64,000 bases of DNA from Owenia fusiformis (Eukaryota; Annelida; Polychaeta; Sabellida; Oweniidae): contig CAIIXF020000011.1 of assembly GCA_903813345.2 (NCBI GenBank), positions 11,940,842-12,004,841 of the forward strand, in the 5' to 3' direction. Below are positions 48,351 through 63,100 of the stretch, piece after piece. A program made the translations under genes and the position numbers. Numbering within the stretch: the stretch's first letter is position 1; every line of letters begins with the position of its first letter. The notes beneath the pieces were generated by a model. That model saw only the letters and a list, made by a program, of their open reading frames with translations. It searched no databases and was not told the origin of the DNA.

Positions 48351-49970
48351 TTATAAAAGATTACTGGAACTGCAACTAACCATTCTTTTAGGGGCAATTA
48401 TTTTGTCCTTGTAGGGGCAATTCCCCTCTTCATACAAATGAAAACAACATAAACATCGTTTATCCCCGCATTTTTAACGTTTTGTTGAATATGGTCAATG
48501 TCAAGGTTAGACGAATTGCGATTTGGTTACAATTGATTTGATGTTTTTCGGTTGTCTGCTGTACTGCATATTGATTTTTTGTTTTTAAGTACATTATCCA
48601 TACCCATTCAAATTATTTAGAGTGAATGTCCAAATGAGTAGCATTTCCATGAACCTAAATCGAGTTTTCAAACACTGTCTTCAAATCATGTAAAGCTATG
48701 TGGAGCAGTATCCAAATTATCGGAAAGGATCTTAAAAGAAGATTGGAATGTTTAGATCCTTGTAATAAAAAAATGTTCCTAATGAGTTCCTAATAGTGTT
48801 GATGCAATTGTTCCGAACCGATCCATTTTCTCGGTGCAAGCAGGAGAAAACTCTTTCGTCACCAAGTTTGGGATTTTTATAAAATCAAACGCGTGGCATT
48901 GAAACCAGAGATGTGAATTGCATGCCATTTGCATCATACCCATGATGCAGAAAATGATAGAAAATTGATTGTGGTGCGCAATAATAGAGTTCTCACAATA
49001 TAACCAATCACTTAGACCCAAAGTAATGTTTTATACCTTCAAAATGCATTCAAATTGATAAATGAGCTCTACTTATCAACTGAATGCTATTTTGTTGCGA
49101 CTTTTAAGGTTTATTCCAGGAATATGTTGGTAAGTTGTTTACATTTATAATGGTAAGCGGGGTAAGAAGGGCCGTGGGGCAAGACGGACCACCAAGTTTA
49201 TTTTATTGTTTTAAAGTATATATCGCCTGATATTATTCTGACATGGGATCATCATGGCACCGACCTCACTCGCCGTTCATTTTGTTTCATTTAGGCGCCA
49301 GATTCAATCGGCGCCACCTTCCCCAAAAAGTGGCCTTTTTGCCCCACTTCTGTAAGACTTTGGTAAAATCTACAATTCAAAGAAGGTTTCTGATAGAACA
49401 GTCCTCCTTGCCTCACGGGGGCCCGTCTTGGCCCATGACCACACAAAATCATTTTTTAAAAAGTGAGGGGCATATTATCAATTCAAATATTTATTTCAAA
49501 ATCAATACCATTGTATCTCAGAGAACCAATGTTCTTTGTTTCAATAAACATGGGTTCAGCGGACAGAAACCCTAGCAAAATATCTTTACAAGCTGTTACA
49601 AATGAGTCCCCTAATCACGTTTTGGTTATAATAAAAAACAGAATTGTACGTTGTCTTCTCGAGTGTACGTTGTCTATTTAAATGAAATGGCTTGAACAAT
49701 TACAGTGTTATTTTATCTCGAATAAACCTAGATCTAGTTCTGAACTTTCCAGATCAGATATAGCATTAACGGTGCACCGCCACATACTAATCACCACACC
49801 GCCATAGCATTCAAACCAGAGGTAAAGGTATTTACCTTATTTTTAACACCATTTGTACTAGAGAAACTTGAACACATTATTTGAACAACACTTGATAGTC
49901 ATCAATCCCCCTTATGTATTTTGAAATAAAATTATAGCATTGTTTAATATTACATCTCATAAATTTCATC
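48351..49970. other. Non-coding, no gene seen
   Basis: Several short ORFs, none protein-like. A weak inverted pair, GGGGCAAGACGGACC near 49,175 and GGCCCGTCTTGGCCC near 49,422, may be remnants of an inverted-repeat element. Confidence 0.4.
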
Positions 49971-49971
49971 T

Positions 49972-50358
49972 AAGGTCAGGGTGCATGTTCGGAATTATGC
50001 TGCATTCCTCAATTGAGTTTATTCTGCTATTTTTCAAACAGGAAACACTCCTTCCCCACACTGTCTTAATCTTTCAGTTTTGCAAAAAGAGTGCACGTAT
50101 GTGCCTAGAAAAGACTAGTGAGAAGATTTGTTTTGTAAAATGTATAAAAACGAGAAAATTCAGTGAAAAAATTCAGAATTTTTTTATACATTTTATCAAA
50201 ACATTCATCTCTACATTCTTTTCTAGGTACATTAGTGCACTCGTTGTGCAAAAGTGAGAGATGTAGACATTGTGGGGAAGGAGTGATTCAAATTTGAAAA
50301 ATAACATGTGCCCCTATTGCGGGTTGCAGCAAAATTCCGAACATGCACCCTGGCCTTA
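49972..50358. mobile_element. ~387-bp nested inverted-repeat element
   Basis: Outer arms TAAGGTCAGGGTGCATGTTCG and CGAACATGCACCCTGGCCTTA; inner arms CACTCCTTCCCCACA ... TTTTGCA-AAAGAGTGCAC ... and their complement ending GTGGGGAAGGAGTG. A fragment of the inner arm (GGTACATTAGTG-ACTC) is also found near 36,205. Confidence 0.8.
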
Positions 50359-50582
50359 AATAGACAATGTACACTCCAATTGACAACATAAAACTCTGAT
50401 TTTACTTTACTTTTCTGTTATCTCAAAATCTGCTTGGAACTACTACTATAAGATTGGAATTACTATAGGAAATTCCTCTAAGAGAAAATCCAAGGGATTA
50501 AAGAAGGTGTCAGCATTAAATAATTTGAGAAATTATTGGCATACATGAAATCTACTGAAAACAGCTTTTATATTATTCAAAA

Positions 50583-50800
50583 GCGTTGATTATCAATTAT
50601 TTCCAGCCCTCTGAAGTTTGAATGAAAATACCTGGGTGTTAATTCAAAGAAAATCCTCGAAAACTAGAAATATTTTTTTGGGGATTGATTAGCGTTGATT
50701 ATCAATGATTTCCAGCCCTCTGAAGTTTGAATGAAAATACCTGGGTGTTAATCCAAAGAAAATCCTCGAAAACTAGAAATATCTTTTTGGGGATTATATG
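50583..50800. repeat. 109-bp tandem duplication
   Basis: GCGTTGATTATCAAT starts at 50,583 and 50,692. The copies, through GAAAATCCTCGAAAACTAG and TTTTTGGGGATT, differ at only a few bases. Confidence 0.95.
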
Positions 50801-51690
50801 GTGCAATCTTATAGTCAATAAAATGTAAAGTGTAATGATGATTTTAGATGAAAAACATTAGCAAAATGCATGAAAAAACTCCCCCGATTCATTCTACAAA
50901 CAACTCGCGGCGTTTTTAACCCAACCCATACACTAAGCAGAAAAGACCATGTGAATTACAAAACACATTTATTTATATGAGTTTCATTTATTTATGTTCA
51001 ATAATACTTACGGCAATACATATTATATGCAATGCCACATAAGATATGCAATCTTCAATCTTAATTAGTTTGACAAGGATTGATCAATATACGAAGTCCA
51101 GCAAAAAAACAAGGTGGCCAGGAGTGTCGAAACTGAACTCCACTGGGACAAGCCAGAGTTCAGATCAGCAAGTTTGCATATTTCAAGGAGTCAAAGGGGG
51201 GAGAAACATAATTTAGACCAAGAAAAAATGTTCACGTTGAGTGTTTTTGGATATACGGTTTAAACTGTACGGAATTAACTAAATTATTTTCAAGATTCAC
51301 AATATTCAAAGAGCAACAAAAATACCTTTCAATTCAACAATTTCAAAATAAAATACCTAAAATAAGAGTAGTAAAACTCTAAATGTACCATGGTTATCTT
51401 ATGTAAAAGATGATGGAAATAGACATGACAATTTTAGGAAAAAGACATGACAAGGAATAAGACCCCAATATATTCTAAAATGGAAACAATTTTTGTCAAG
51501 GTTGCTTGCTAGTACCAGTGCAACTAACTAGATCTGATACTACCTTTAAACATTGAAGAGTTTTTCTCTATAGAAGTGTTACAAAGATGTTCCATTTTAC
51601 AGGTTTTACTATATATTTCTCTTACACTCATGGGTCAAAAAAGTAATCATGTATATTTGGATAACTCTGAATTGGCAATAACAGAATGAA

Positions 51691-52844
51691 CAGGGTGGGC
51701 CAAAAAGGTAACCCAAACAAATGTTAACAAGAGATCATTAAAAAAAATGAAGGCTCGTGTGAAGGAGATGTTTGCAGTGTTGCAATGAATTGTATTGATA
51801 AATAGGGATGCTTCCTTTTATTCGCGGTTGTAATTTACCGAACGGCAAAAGTATCTAAAAATCCGAACATTTTGAACTGATTAAGATCTTAAAATTGTGA
51901 AGGTCTGAGTACCTGGACCTCTTAGAAAACATCCAAACATATCAAAAAGTGAAGATGGGTCAATTTGATTCTCGTTCTCCGAAGATATTAATAAAATAGT
52001 TAAACCTTCGGAGTTTTTTTAATGCTGTAAATTGTTCACAATTCTAAATCAAGAAGTCGCTCGTATTTCTGTCGTATTTAGGAAATCATGTTGCCGAGAA
52101 TCAGTGCACAGTGTTCATGGTGTTGTTGTAAAATTGCTTATATGTCGTTTGAAACCCTCTCCAACGCAATTTTATTATAAACTAACACCTTAGGGTTAAA
52201 CTTTTGCTCGAGGAATTAACTCATTTTCATCAATAAATATTAACCCATCAGGTTTTCTACTAGTAAACTAACGTTTAAACCTCAGTCCATTGTCGTTAAC
52301 ACTTACTACTAAACCCAAGTGAGATATGGCTCTTGCCTCAGCACGAGCCAATAAGTCAGTCATTCAGCATGGGTTTGAGTATTTGGAACAATTAAACCTT
52401 GTTCAATGATCTTTAATTCTCTTAAGTTTCATTGGTCTATGCAAAATGGTCATGGTTTTATGGCCACTTTACAAAACATGCCCAAAATGCTGGTGTCGCC
52501 TCTGGAGGTAAACTTGAATGCATCAGGTAAAGTTGTTTTGACTACAGGCTCATAGTATAGATATCTAGTTTAGTTTTCCTTCAATACAGAGTTGTTAATG
52601 TACACATTATCTTGAATTAGCCCAACAGATAAAATTCTGACTGGCTGATTTTGGAATCTTTCCGCATTTGAAGAGTGTTTTATAAAATGGCCATAAAATG
52701 GCAACCATTTGGGGAAAGACCAATGAAACTCAGTAAAATGAAAGAACATTGAACAAGGTTAAATTGTGCCACTTATGACTCTAAACCCACATTGGATGAC
52801 AGAGTTATTAACATTTGTTTGAGATACCTTTTTGGCTCACCCTG
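51691..52844. mobile_element. 1.15-kb CAGGGTGRGCCAAAAAGGTA element
   Basis: The left end CAGGGTGGGCCAAAAAGGTA, then ACAAATGTTAA, is inverted at the right (TTAACATTTGT ... TACCTTTTTGGCTCACCCTG). TA follows on the right; the left neighbour is AA. Inner arms also pair (CTTGTTCAATGATCTTTAATT with its complement near 52,745). No ORF. Confidence 0.8.
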
Positions 52845-52846
52845 TA

Positions 52847-53997
52847 CATACAACTATTTAACTCAACACCTACATAAAGATCTAAATCATTTGATTAGAA
52901 GGGAGTCAATGAAACAATTTGCTTTCTCTGTTTTTGAATTGTCTGACATCTTAACTGACAAGTAGCATGAATATTTCATGCCATCAAGGTTTTAAACACA
53001 GGTAAATGGCTGCTATAACCCAGCATGTATACAGGACATAAATGATTCATATACCAGTGTAATGTTCATTTCTTGTTTCAAGTATACAAAAATTCATTCT
53101 TTACAGTTATAATAAGGAAAATAAACAATACATCAAAGCATCTAAAAACTTAACGAGTCATGATAGTATATTTCCTGGAGAGTATATTTCGCTTCAAGAA
53201 TGATCAACTGAAATACATTCAGGCCACCATGAAATATTTTGCCAGGGTTGGCGGGTATGACAATGGACGCAAAAAAGGTTCACATACAGTACATGTATTT
53301 CTTGGCATAATGACATAAATAGAAAGGAGAATGCTTGGCAAATATCAATATTTGATTTTAATGTGAAAATAATTTCAATTGAAAAAAATGTACAATAATG
53401 TTACACTCATCATCTAGCATATTATTTTCACAAAACACTGACAATTCAACCCAGCCACCAAATACATACTTAAGAACTGGATTATTGAAGACTACAAAGT
53501 CCCAAGAAAAATGGCCATTCTAAGACAATGTGAAAGAATGGCTGGTCACCAAGTTGATGGTATTTAGAGTGTAATAAGTATACATCTTAAACCAACATGG
53601 ATCGCAACAAGCTAACTGCACTGGTATGGAGATGATGTACAATAAAACCTCTTCTAGAGGACACTCTTATATAGAATACACTATAAAACACTGTGCCGCA
53701 GTTTGTTGACCATAATAGCAGTTAATTGAATCACAAATGTCTGTCAAAATTCTTTCAATAGGCTACTTGAAAAAATTCATTTACAGACGAGCTACATTCG
53801 ATATTGAGCACCATCAATCAAACTCATACTCAAAATTGTAAAGAACTGCTTTGAAAATATTTTTTGTCTGCCATTGTGATTACAATAACTGCAGTTACTG
53901 TCATCTAACTGTGGCCCAAACACAAGCAGAAGTGTTCCTTAGATACAGGTTCCACTGTACTTCAGCTGTTCATAGAACTGGGGAATTTTGGCAAGTT
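52847..53997 (-). other. 3' flank or 3'UTR side of the REPS gene
   Basis: Directly downstream of the REPS stop on the minus strand. No coding signal and no clear polyadenylation signal was identified, so the UTR end is unknown. Confidence 0.4.
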
Positions 53998-54172
53998 TCA
54001 ACTGGAGAAAGGTCTCAAATGTTCCATTTGTATTTCTAAAGCGATCCTCTGTTCCATTACTTCTTGTAATTCTTGGTTCAGTTCACCATTCAGTCTATAT
54101 AACATTGTATTTTTCTCCTTCTGTTTTCTCACCAACATTTGTATCTCTTTTTTATCTTTATTTGTAATATGT
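53998..54172 (-). CDS. REPS1: REPS last exon, C-terminal coiled coil
   Basis: Acceptor TATTTTTCAG|AC, stop TGA at 53,998-54,000. It encodes [20 protein letters not shown] and then a heptad-rich stretch ending RPFSS, aligning residue by residue with the REPS1 C-terminus that binds RalBP1. Confidence 0.93.
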
Positions 54173-57100
54173 CTGAAAAATACAGATTTTGATCAATATA
54201 TTTGTACACAATAATACATGGATGTGAAGTACGAAATTATATGTTTGAAACATATTAATCCGGTGTTGTCATAACTGGGTGCCACGCGACAATCAAACTT
54301 AATTCTAAATTAGAAATCCCAAATTGGTCAATATCACGGAGGGTAGAATTTTAGAAAGAGAAGTAATGCAATAACTAGTTACCAAGGAATAAAATGAACA
54401 CTTAGTATTAGTAAACACTTCAAATTATACAGAAATGTCATTAAATATAAATCATACACAACAATATTTTGATTATTTTCACAATAATGAATTTGATCAA
54501 ATGGTTCTCCATGTTCACACAAAAAGAAGTGATTATTAACCAGAGATATCATTGTAAACCACATATCATTGTATGGAAATTGTTATCCTGGAAATTAGAT
54601 GTAAAAAGAGACAATAACAAGAAGTAAATGGATACCTATTAACTTTCCTATCAAAATCATCAATGCCTGGTTCTGTAGCTCCTCCTGTTGGTGAGACTGA
54701 TCGCTCACTGGATAATACTGCCGTGCTGAACTCTGTAAAGCAGAAATACATGTACAAACAGGATGTCACAAAACTAACAACCCAGATCCAACATGTCTTG
54801 GAAAAAGTAGATCTTCACTTGCTCAGGGTCTTACTTCATTCAAACTTCAAGTTTACTAGAATCTGAGCAAGCAAAGATAAGCAATTATCCAAAACTCGGT
54901 TCTGACCAGCAGGTCTAAAATCCTTATATGGGCAAAAGAACTTTGTATCCAAATAATCAATTAAGAACTTGAGATTGAACATCCTTGAGAAACCGTAAAG
55001 CATTAAATGGCATTCATACTTAGGGTAACAATTTCACGATTGAGCCAAAAACTGTTCTATATCTGGTACACATCTTTTTATTATAATGTTTTGAATTTTC
55101 ATCATGTATTGAAGTTAAAGAAATATGTATAAAGATAAAAGTTTGCGATTCATAAAATTCAAATGCAATAGACTAGATGCGAGTAGAAATGATCTTGATG
55201 TACGATATTAAAAATCTAAATTCAGTCAAACTGATGTCCTATTTGGAATCTACACGTAAAATTAGTTCTAGAAATGTTGTTTTGAAAAGAGTTTATCAAC
55301 TTTGAAAATTTAATTTTCTTTGAAAATTTAATTTTCTTTGAAAATCTGACTTCTAGGTCGGGGAGATTCCCCATAGACCCCATGTTGTAAAGTCACAAAA
55401 AGTGATAATATTTAATTCTTTTACTGGACATATTTTGATTTGTATAACTATCAGATACATAAGGGTAATATGAAAAGCGAACCACTAAAATTGATGAATA
55501 TTCAAGTTTAAGAGAATTTTGTAATACCCTGCCATGTTATTTCCCCCGAATCAGCCATGTGGTGGCGAAACTGGTAACTACCTACTCGCATCTGGGTAAT
55601 TGCCGAAAGATGATAGATAGATAAATAAATTGATAATTTGCAAATTGAAGTTGTATTTTATTTAAAATTATGCAAGAAGCCATATTTAAAATAGACAAAA
55701 TATTTAAAATTTCCTCTTACCTGAGTCAGCTCCATAGCCACCCTAGAAATAAAAATCAACAAACAATTAGTAATGCAAAACATAACTACAATTTCAAACA
55801 GTGTTATGACTTATAATTTGTAAAAAATGTTGTCACTCACAGTCTCATGATCAAACTTGGGCTCAAAATTTACTCTCTCTCAGCATTTGGAAAATGTTTT
55901 ACAATATTATATATTTTATAAATAAAAGATTTATTTCTCTCACATTTAGTGGGATCAGATCAAAATATTAATAGGTTTTTGAGAAACTAAATCAAAGAAA
56001 TGCTTGTTTGCTTGATCTGTTAAATGCATTGAGATCATGTGGTACCTTGGAACAAGTTGTAGTCTTACATAAAATAAAAGGTGCTCCTTTTGCAATTAAT
56101 AAGTGGTAGTCTTGCATTAATAAATGGTAGTCTTGCATTCAATAAGTAAGTTTTTTGTTTAATGAGTGGTAGTCTTGCATTTAGTTGCTGATAGTCTTGC
56201 ATTAAATTAGTGGTAGTCTTGCGTTTAGTTACTTATAGTCTTGTATTAAACAAGTGTGGTAGTTTTGCATTTAATAAGTGGTAGTCTTGCATTCAATAAG
56301 TGATGTTTTTTTGTTTAATGAGTGGTAGTCTTGCATTCAACTGCTGATAGTCATACATTAAATTAGTGGTAGTCTTGCATTAGATAAATGTGGTAGTCTT
56401 ACATTAATAAATGGTAGTCTTGTATTAAACAAGTGTGGTAGTTTTGCATTTAATAAGTGGTAGTTTTGCATTCAATAAGTGGTACTCTTATGTTTAAAAT
56501 GTGCATCTCATTTGTTAAATGTGCTTAAAAGATACAAATCATCGATAATTGCTGGTCGAATGCCAACTGTTAATACAACAATGGTCACAAAAGCATCAAA
56601 CCTCTAGAACTCCATACATGTCAAAGAATGTTAATGCGATCTATCAGGACCAAAACCAAATTTGCTTTACTTGATTGGGGTAAAATGTCAAGGTCCTTGC
56701 GGAATGACAAGGCTAAGGAGTTATGAAAATGGCTAACAAAAAAGACTGATAAATCTAAAAATCCACTGCAGTCAAAAAACTGATGCAAACATCAGAAATA
56801 TCAAAAATATCAAAAACACAAGCTTGAGTTAACAAAAGGGTTACTTCATACAGCAATATGTCCATTACAGTATAACGAAACAAATACAGTAACATACAAC
56901 TTATGAAACAGGTAGAAGTGAAATTAGAAGTGAAGTAGAATACCACCAAAGACCACGTTTCAGAATTGTATACATTAAAAGGGAGAAGTTACTTTGTTGT
57001 ATCCACTTAAAAGCCAATATAATGTGGATATATTCTAATCCTGTAATAAATTGTAGATTTCATGCAATTACATTTCTTATGAGAAGACAAAACAAGATAT

Positions 57101-60100
57101 ATCTTCAGTTATTATGTAGAATGTTATGAAAGTCTGAAAGTAGTTAGCCTTAGTACTGTATTCCATTCCATCCCATCATGCAACATCAGGAAATCCCAGC
57201 ATGCACAGTGGTGTCAGACATCCCAGCATGCAATGCAGTCCTCTACTCACCAGGCGATTATAATCTAGGGAATATGACCTCCTGTGTCGCTCTGTTGTAT
57301 CAGAACCTCCATTGTCAGAATCAACATTTAACCCTTCTTGGGATGGAATGGACTCAAATTTAGCAAAATTAGCAAAGTTCTCATAGTTTTTGGACTTGTT
57401 TTGCACTACACTTATTGCGGGGTCACTTGCACGAGTCAATAGCTTTCTACGAGTAACCTAAAAGTCGACAGAGGAGAGAACATAACAATGATAAAGAATA
57501 GCGCAGAAGATTCCATTTATGAATTAAGATATCGCACTGGTCGTGTTTTAAAATGCCAAATATGGTCAAAACCTGTGGTAAAGTAAATATTTGCCTGACT
57601 CCATTGTCAATAATAGCAACTTACTAAAGTCTTTTTAAGCCACTACACCGAATATAATTGCAACTAATTTAGATGTTTGAGAGGAAAATATTTCAGTTGA
57701 AAAGTTGAATTAGGAGAAAAGGAGCGGTTCATTTTAGGAATATAGCAACAATACAATCTGATATATCTTTTTCATAATTAATGTAATTAAAAAACTGATT
57801 TGGATGTGAATTCATGCAATTTTTTCATTCACTTGTTTTAAAAAATACATTAGAGACATCAAAAACATGTATTTTCAATGACTCTAGGCTCAATGTTTAA
57901 TCATGTCAACTCCAGTTGTCTCCCCAACTCAATGCACTACGAATAACAAAATTAAATTGGCTGGAATTAGTTAAATTAGAATCAATGAATAAGTAAGTCC
58001 TGACACTGGCAAACGTTTCAGTGTGAAGCTGATACAGTGACATACTTTAAACTTGGCAACTTTATTCAAATCTAATTGAAATATGGCATACTATAAACAG
58101 GACCAGAGATAACTTAAAGGCAGGACCTTGTTCATCAGCATTTTTCAAAACCCAAAGATAGCTACAAGATGTGCAGTTTCTATCATACAACAATAGAATA
58201 TGTCTCTAATGACAACTAGACTTCACTACACACTACACTACACTCTACAACATCTGTGATTTTTTCATCAAATTGTGACGGTGAATATTTTAGATAAAAG
58301 ATGGCACTGGACCAGTGGACCTACCTGCGGGTGCTGACCTCTAGGAGGAACAACTGGTGGGGGCATCATTAAACCGCCACTGTTACCTGGAGAAAGATGC
58401 AAATCAATCAACATTTATTAACTATTGAGTATTCATGATTATGAAACCTCTTTAATATTGAGTCATGTCCTCCCTATGATTTTTTCTCAAGCACATGCAA
58501 ATTATTCTCATTTCAGTTATTCAAAATGTTTCTCTAATTTAAAGTGCAAATTGATTTTCAAGTGATTGCATGCCCATTTTCAAAATCTCAGTTAGGTATG
58601 GAACTTGCTTGCTGAGGGTGCTGGAGCTGATGACTAGCTGTATCAACAATACAGGGTATTTCATATGTATGCACCCCCCTCTAAACTCAAACATGTAGCA
58701 TTTCAATCATTTTGTTCCTTATGGGATGTTACATAGGATTGGAAAGTTTCAGAATCCAGGGGTGTCACTGACAAAAGATATAATGTATCAAACATTGTGG
58801 GTATGGGTCATTTAGATGGCAATTTCTGGTGATTTTTAGGACAATTTCAAGGACAAATTTAGTTTCCGTATTGCACATTTCTAGCTATTGTCACCATGGC
58901 AGAGCTCATTCGACATGTCTGTGGCAGTTATGCACAAAGATATATAGACAGGATTCATGCAGTGGCTTATAGGGAGGTCAGGGACCATTGAACCACCTTT
59001 ATCACTAAAATTGGGAAGCAGACAAAGTGAACAGATCACTGGACTGGCTTAAAAATCCTTACAAAACTGCTTATAAATGACCCCCTACCCACATATTTTG
59101 ATGGATTGTATCTTTTTTCAGGGACACCTCCAGATTCTGACACTTTCCAATCCTCTTTAACTTTTCATGAAGAACAAAATGATATATAACTTGATAGGGT
59201 GGCAATGCTACATGTATGAGTTTAGAGGGGGGTGCATACATATATGAAACACCCTGTATACAAACAAAACAGAACTATAGACTCTAAATGACATTAAATA
59301 GACCCGTCATATGGTCGATACAAATTATGTTTATATGAATGCTATAATTCTATAAATACTTACTTGGACTTATATTAGTCATTAAGTTAGGTTTTATATT
59401 TCCAGCTATTTACGTATGAAATGAATGCAGCATGAGAAAAGAAAAACAACAATGTTACGTTTAAGTTAATGGATTTTCGCAATATTTATGCGATAGCATA
59501 TACATATGATCAAATCTGTAATCTGATTGGTGTAAAATATAATACGTATCCATCATTGAACCAATCAGGTAACACAATAGTTATTCAAAAATTATGCATT
59601 AGGTACCTGTAGAAGGCGGAGAAGATTCATGCTTTAGAATGAAAAATAGATAATAAAAGAGAAAACTCGAACTGAATCATGAAATCGAAACAAAAAAGAA
59701 AATCTATGAACATATCCTCATGATATGATTACTATACAACCTACAAATAGATTCTGCATGACTTTTAGTAAAATCATCTCGAGAATATAAATGAACTAAT
59801 GAATTTACTCGCATTCCTTTACAATTTTCAAGAGATCTTACTGCATACTAATCTAACTATGATCATAAAATAGTCCAAAAATCAGAATGTCGTGTAAACT
59901 GCACCATTTACAGATTTTAATATGAAACCTATCAGGAAATACCAAAGCTTGAAACAGTTATGGTATTATGAATTCATCTCATAGATTTCAATTCTTCAAG
60001 AGTTTTTAAAGCTTTGGTATGATTAGAAAAGAAAGATGGTTTGCAGAACAAAAGTACATCAATAGTGTTTAAAGTTACAGGGTACTTTTAGAATTTTATT

Positions 60101-63100
60101 TTTAGATATTTAGCAGCCGTGTCACTTTTATCTCTCATAAATTCATCTATTTTCCATTCTTTTTTCATTTCAAAACCAAACTCATTAACCATGACATTTC
60201 TCCAGGGTATATACCAACCTTGTTGTAAAATATCATTAGCATCAAGAGATGAGCTCCTGGAATGACCATGGGGTCTGGGGGGTGGGGTAGGTGCACTATG
60301 GTCCGACCCCTCACCCCCTAGATTTTCTTGAGAACCTACGAGTGACAGGTCGCTCCCCTTATTGACTATAGGGGGAGGTAGGAGAATAGCTTCTGTGTTT
60401 GAATTAGCAGCTACAAGCGAAAAATAAAGAAAAAGAAAAACTATACAACTATGAAATAATAAAAACATGGTGTCAGGCAAATGCATGGGTAGTGTCCAAG
60501 ATTTATAGCCCACCGATTTGGCCATCATACTGGTATTATACTGTGTTCCAACATTCGGATACTACCCATGATAATGCATGTTCTACTGGAAATTAGGTTC
60601 AAATCTATTCTATAGTACTAACAGCACACCAGAACACCCTGACAACGTAAAGTCAGTCGACACCGTTGTCACAAATGGCAGCAATAAGTTTGTATTCGTT
60701 TCGATTTTCATTAACTGCATGTTTAATAGAGCACCTAGATTAAATTCCTTTGGTACGACAATCAATCAAAGTGTCTTTCTACTCATTGTATGGCGTTCTA
60801 CCTTCAAATTAAAGCCTTCAATTTTACTGATGAAAATATCACACGGGACAATGGATACTGTATAAATGACAACGGTAACATTATCTAGAAAGACAACAGT
60901 AATGCGTCTAGTTCCCGTTGTCTTTCTCCTATGTTCCAGTGTAATATATCCACCATTCAAATCTTTTGTCACATCTTACAATGCATCATTGACCCTGTTC
61001 ATTGATGATATGGAAGACAATGGTAACTGACCTTACAGTTGTCAGGGTGTTCCCATGTGAACGAGGAGTTGGCATATTTCTCAGATACGGCATTAAAAAA
61101 ATAAAAAATAAAAACAAAACAAAAATCTAATAATAAATATTATAAAAGTGCAAACTGAAAATTACATGATAGCAGGGTAGTCAAATTAAGCAATAGACTT
61201 CCATTAAAAACACTTGGAATGTTATACTACATGTAGTTTATAGTGTAGCAATGGAGATGAAATGAAAGAAAGGTGGCTGGCTACTTGTTATAATTTGACT
61301 GCCCTGGCCTTTCTAGTGTGGGGATAAATTTGGCAATAGGGGGGTTAAGCTTCATATTTTAAGAGAACATGTAGATGAATATGTAAAGTAAAACCCTCTA
61401 TGGATTAATCCTTGTTTTTGTCATATTGATGTACGTACGTACGGACGAACGGAGGTGTCCCCAATATCCCTCGGGATAAAAATTGAGTGCATTCTTCATG
61501 AAATAAAAACTAAGAGACAGCAGGTATAGCCATGCACATCAGCATCTGAGCCTCATCGGGTTTAAATTACAATTGGTCACTTGAGAGAGTAAAAGTTTTT
61601 TTAAGAAAAAATTTAATTCTGAACTTTGGAGCCTGCAGATGGTCAGGTGACCAGTCAAAAACTAATGCCTATAGGTAAAGTTTGCTAATGAAGGTAAGCT
61701 AGAAAGTGGGGCAGGTGACTGTTGCTCAAACAACGATGCGTTATCCAAGCAACTGTGTTTTGCTCAAGCAACTGTGCATGGTTATCACCTCCTTGATTTA
61801 AGCCAACATATTTCCTTTACTTGGCAAAAGTCAAGAATGTGGCAAAATATTGGGGTGAATGGAAATCAAATCAAATCTTACTTGTTGTCAATACTCAAAT
61901 CAACTCCTATAGTGACAGTGAGATTTTGGAACTGACCCAGAAGAATAGCACGTTTTATTCAAATGAAATCTGTTGAAATATAGAAAGCTGGACAGACAAG
62001 TAATAATTCAATAAGCTAACCATTCACCACGTGAGACAAAAATGACTGAACATACATGATGAAATATGGGACTTGCTCATAAGCCTACAGGGTGGGCCAA
62101 AAAAAGATATTAAAAATGTTTCAAAATATTTTGGACCACCCAGGGTGCATTTATATCTATCTAATCGCTATGAATCAGTTTAAATAAATATAAACTTTAA
62201 AAAGTTCTACCTGAGTGAGCTTTTTTAGGTGTCGGTCTAGGCCGGCTTTGTAGTGGCGTATTTAGCCCAAGTGACGCTCCACCAGAGGTCGCTGCCTCAC
62301 TTGCTTCTAGTTCAATAAGAGATTCGGTATTTTGTATTGTATATGATCGCTGTTTCCTTGGACTGGTTAAATCTGGTTGTTGAGAGGGGGGTTGTTGTTG
62401 GGTTGCTGCCTGCTGTTGGGCTGCATCATATGATATGGGCTCTAGAATAATTGGAAGACAAGTAATATGTTAGTATATCATGGTCTGCTGTTGGACTGCA
62501 TCATATGATATGGGCTCTAGAATAATTGGAGGACATGTAACATGTTAGTATATCATGGTCTGCTGTTGGACTGCATCATATGATATGGGCTCTAGAATAA
62601 TTGGAGGACATGGAACATGTTAGTATATCATGGTCTGCTGTTGGACTGCATCATATGATATGGGCTCTAGAATAATTGGAGGACATGGAACATGTTAGTA
62701 AGTATATCATGGGATAAACAACTAAATGGCTTAGTTTATCATGAAATATAGACCTCACTGTATCAAATGAATTACAACACATCTTTCTATGGATATAAAA
62801 CACCCAAGTTGTATACAACCTCATAAAAATCTTTGCACCAAAGGTGTATAAACTATAAAACCTCATAAAAATCATCTTTCTTTTCTTTAAGGAAGCAAGA
62901 CAAGGATACAGAATGTCAAAATATTTAAATGTCTTACCCGATACTGTTCTATCTCTAGTGGCGCCATCTGCTGGTATGGCTTGCCCATCAGGTGACATCC
63001 TCAGTGCAACAGGATGGGCAATTTCCTGATGCAGAGACAGCTTTATTGAAAACAGTTAATAGTTTTAAAAAATGAACAAATCGTATAAGGAGGGCAGTTC

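Noticed and set aside
49940-50257. 105-codon plus-strand ORF
   Set aside because: It coincides with the nested inverted-repeat element at 49,972-50,358; composition is not protein-like.
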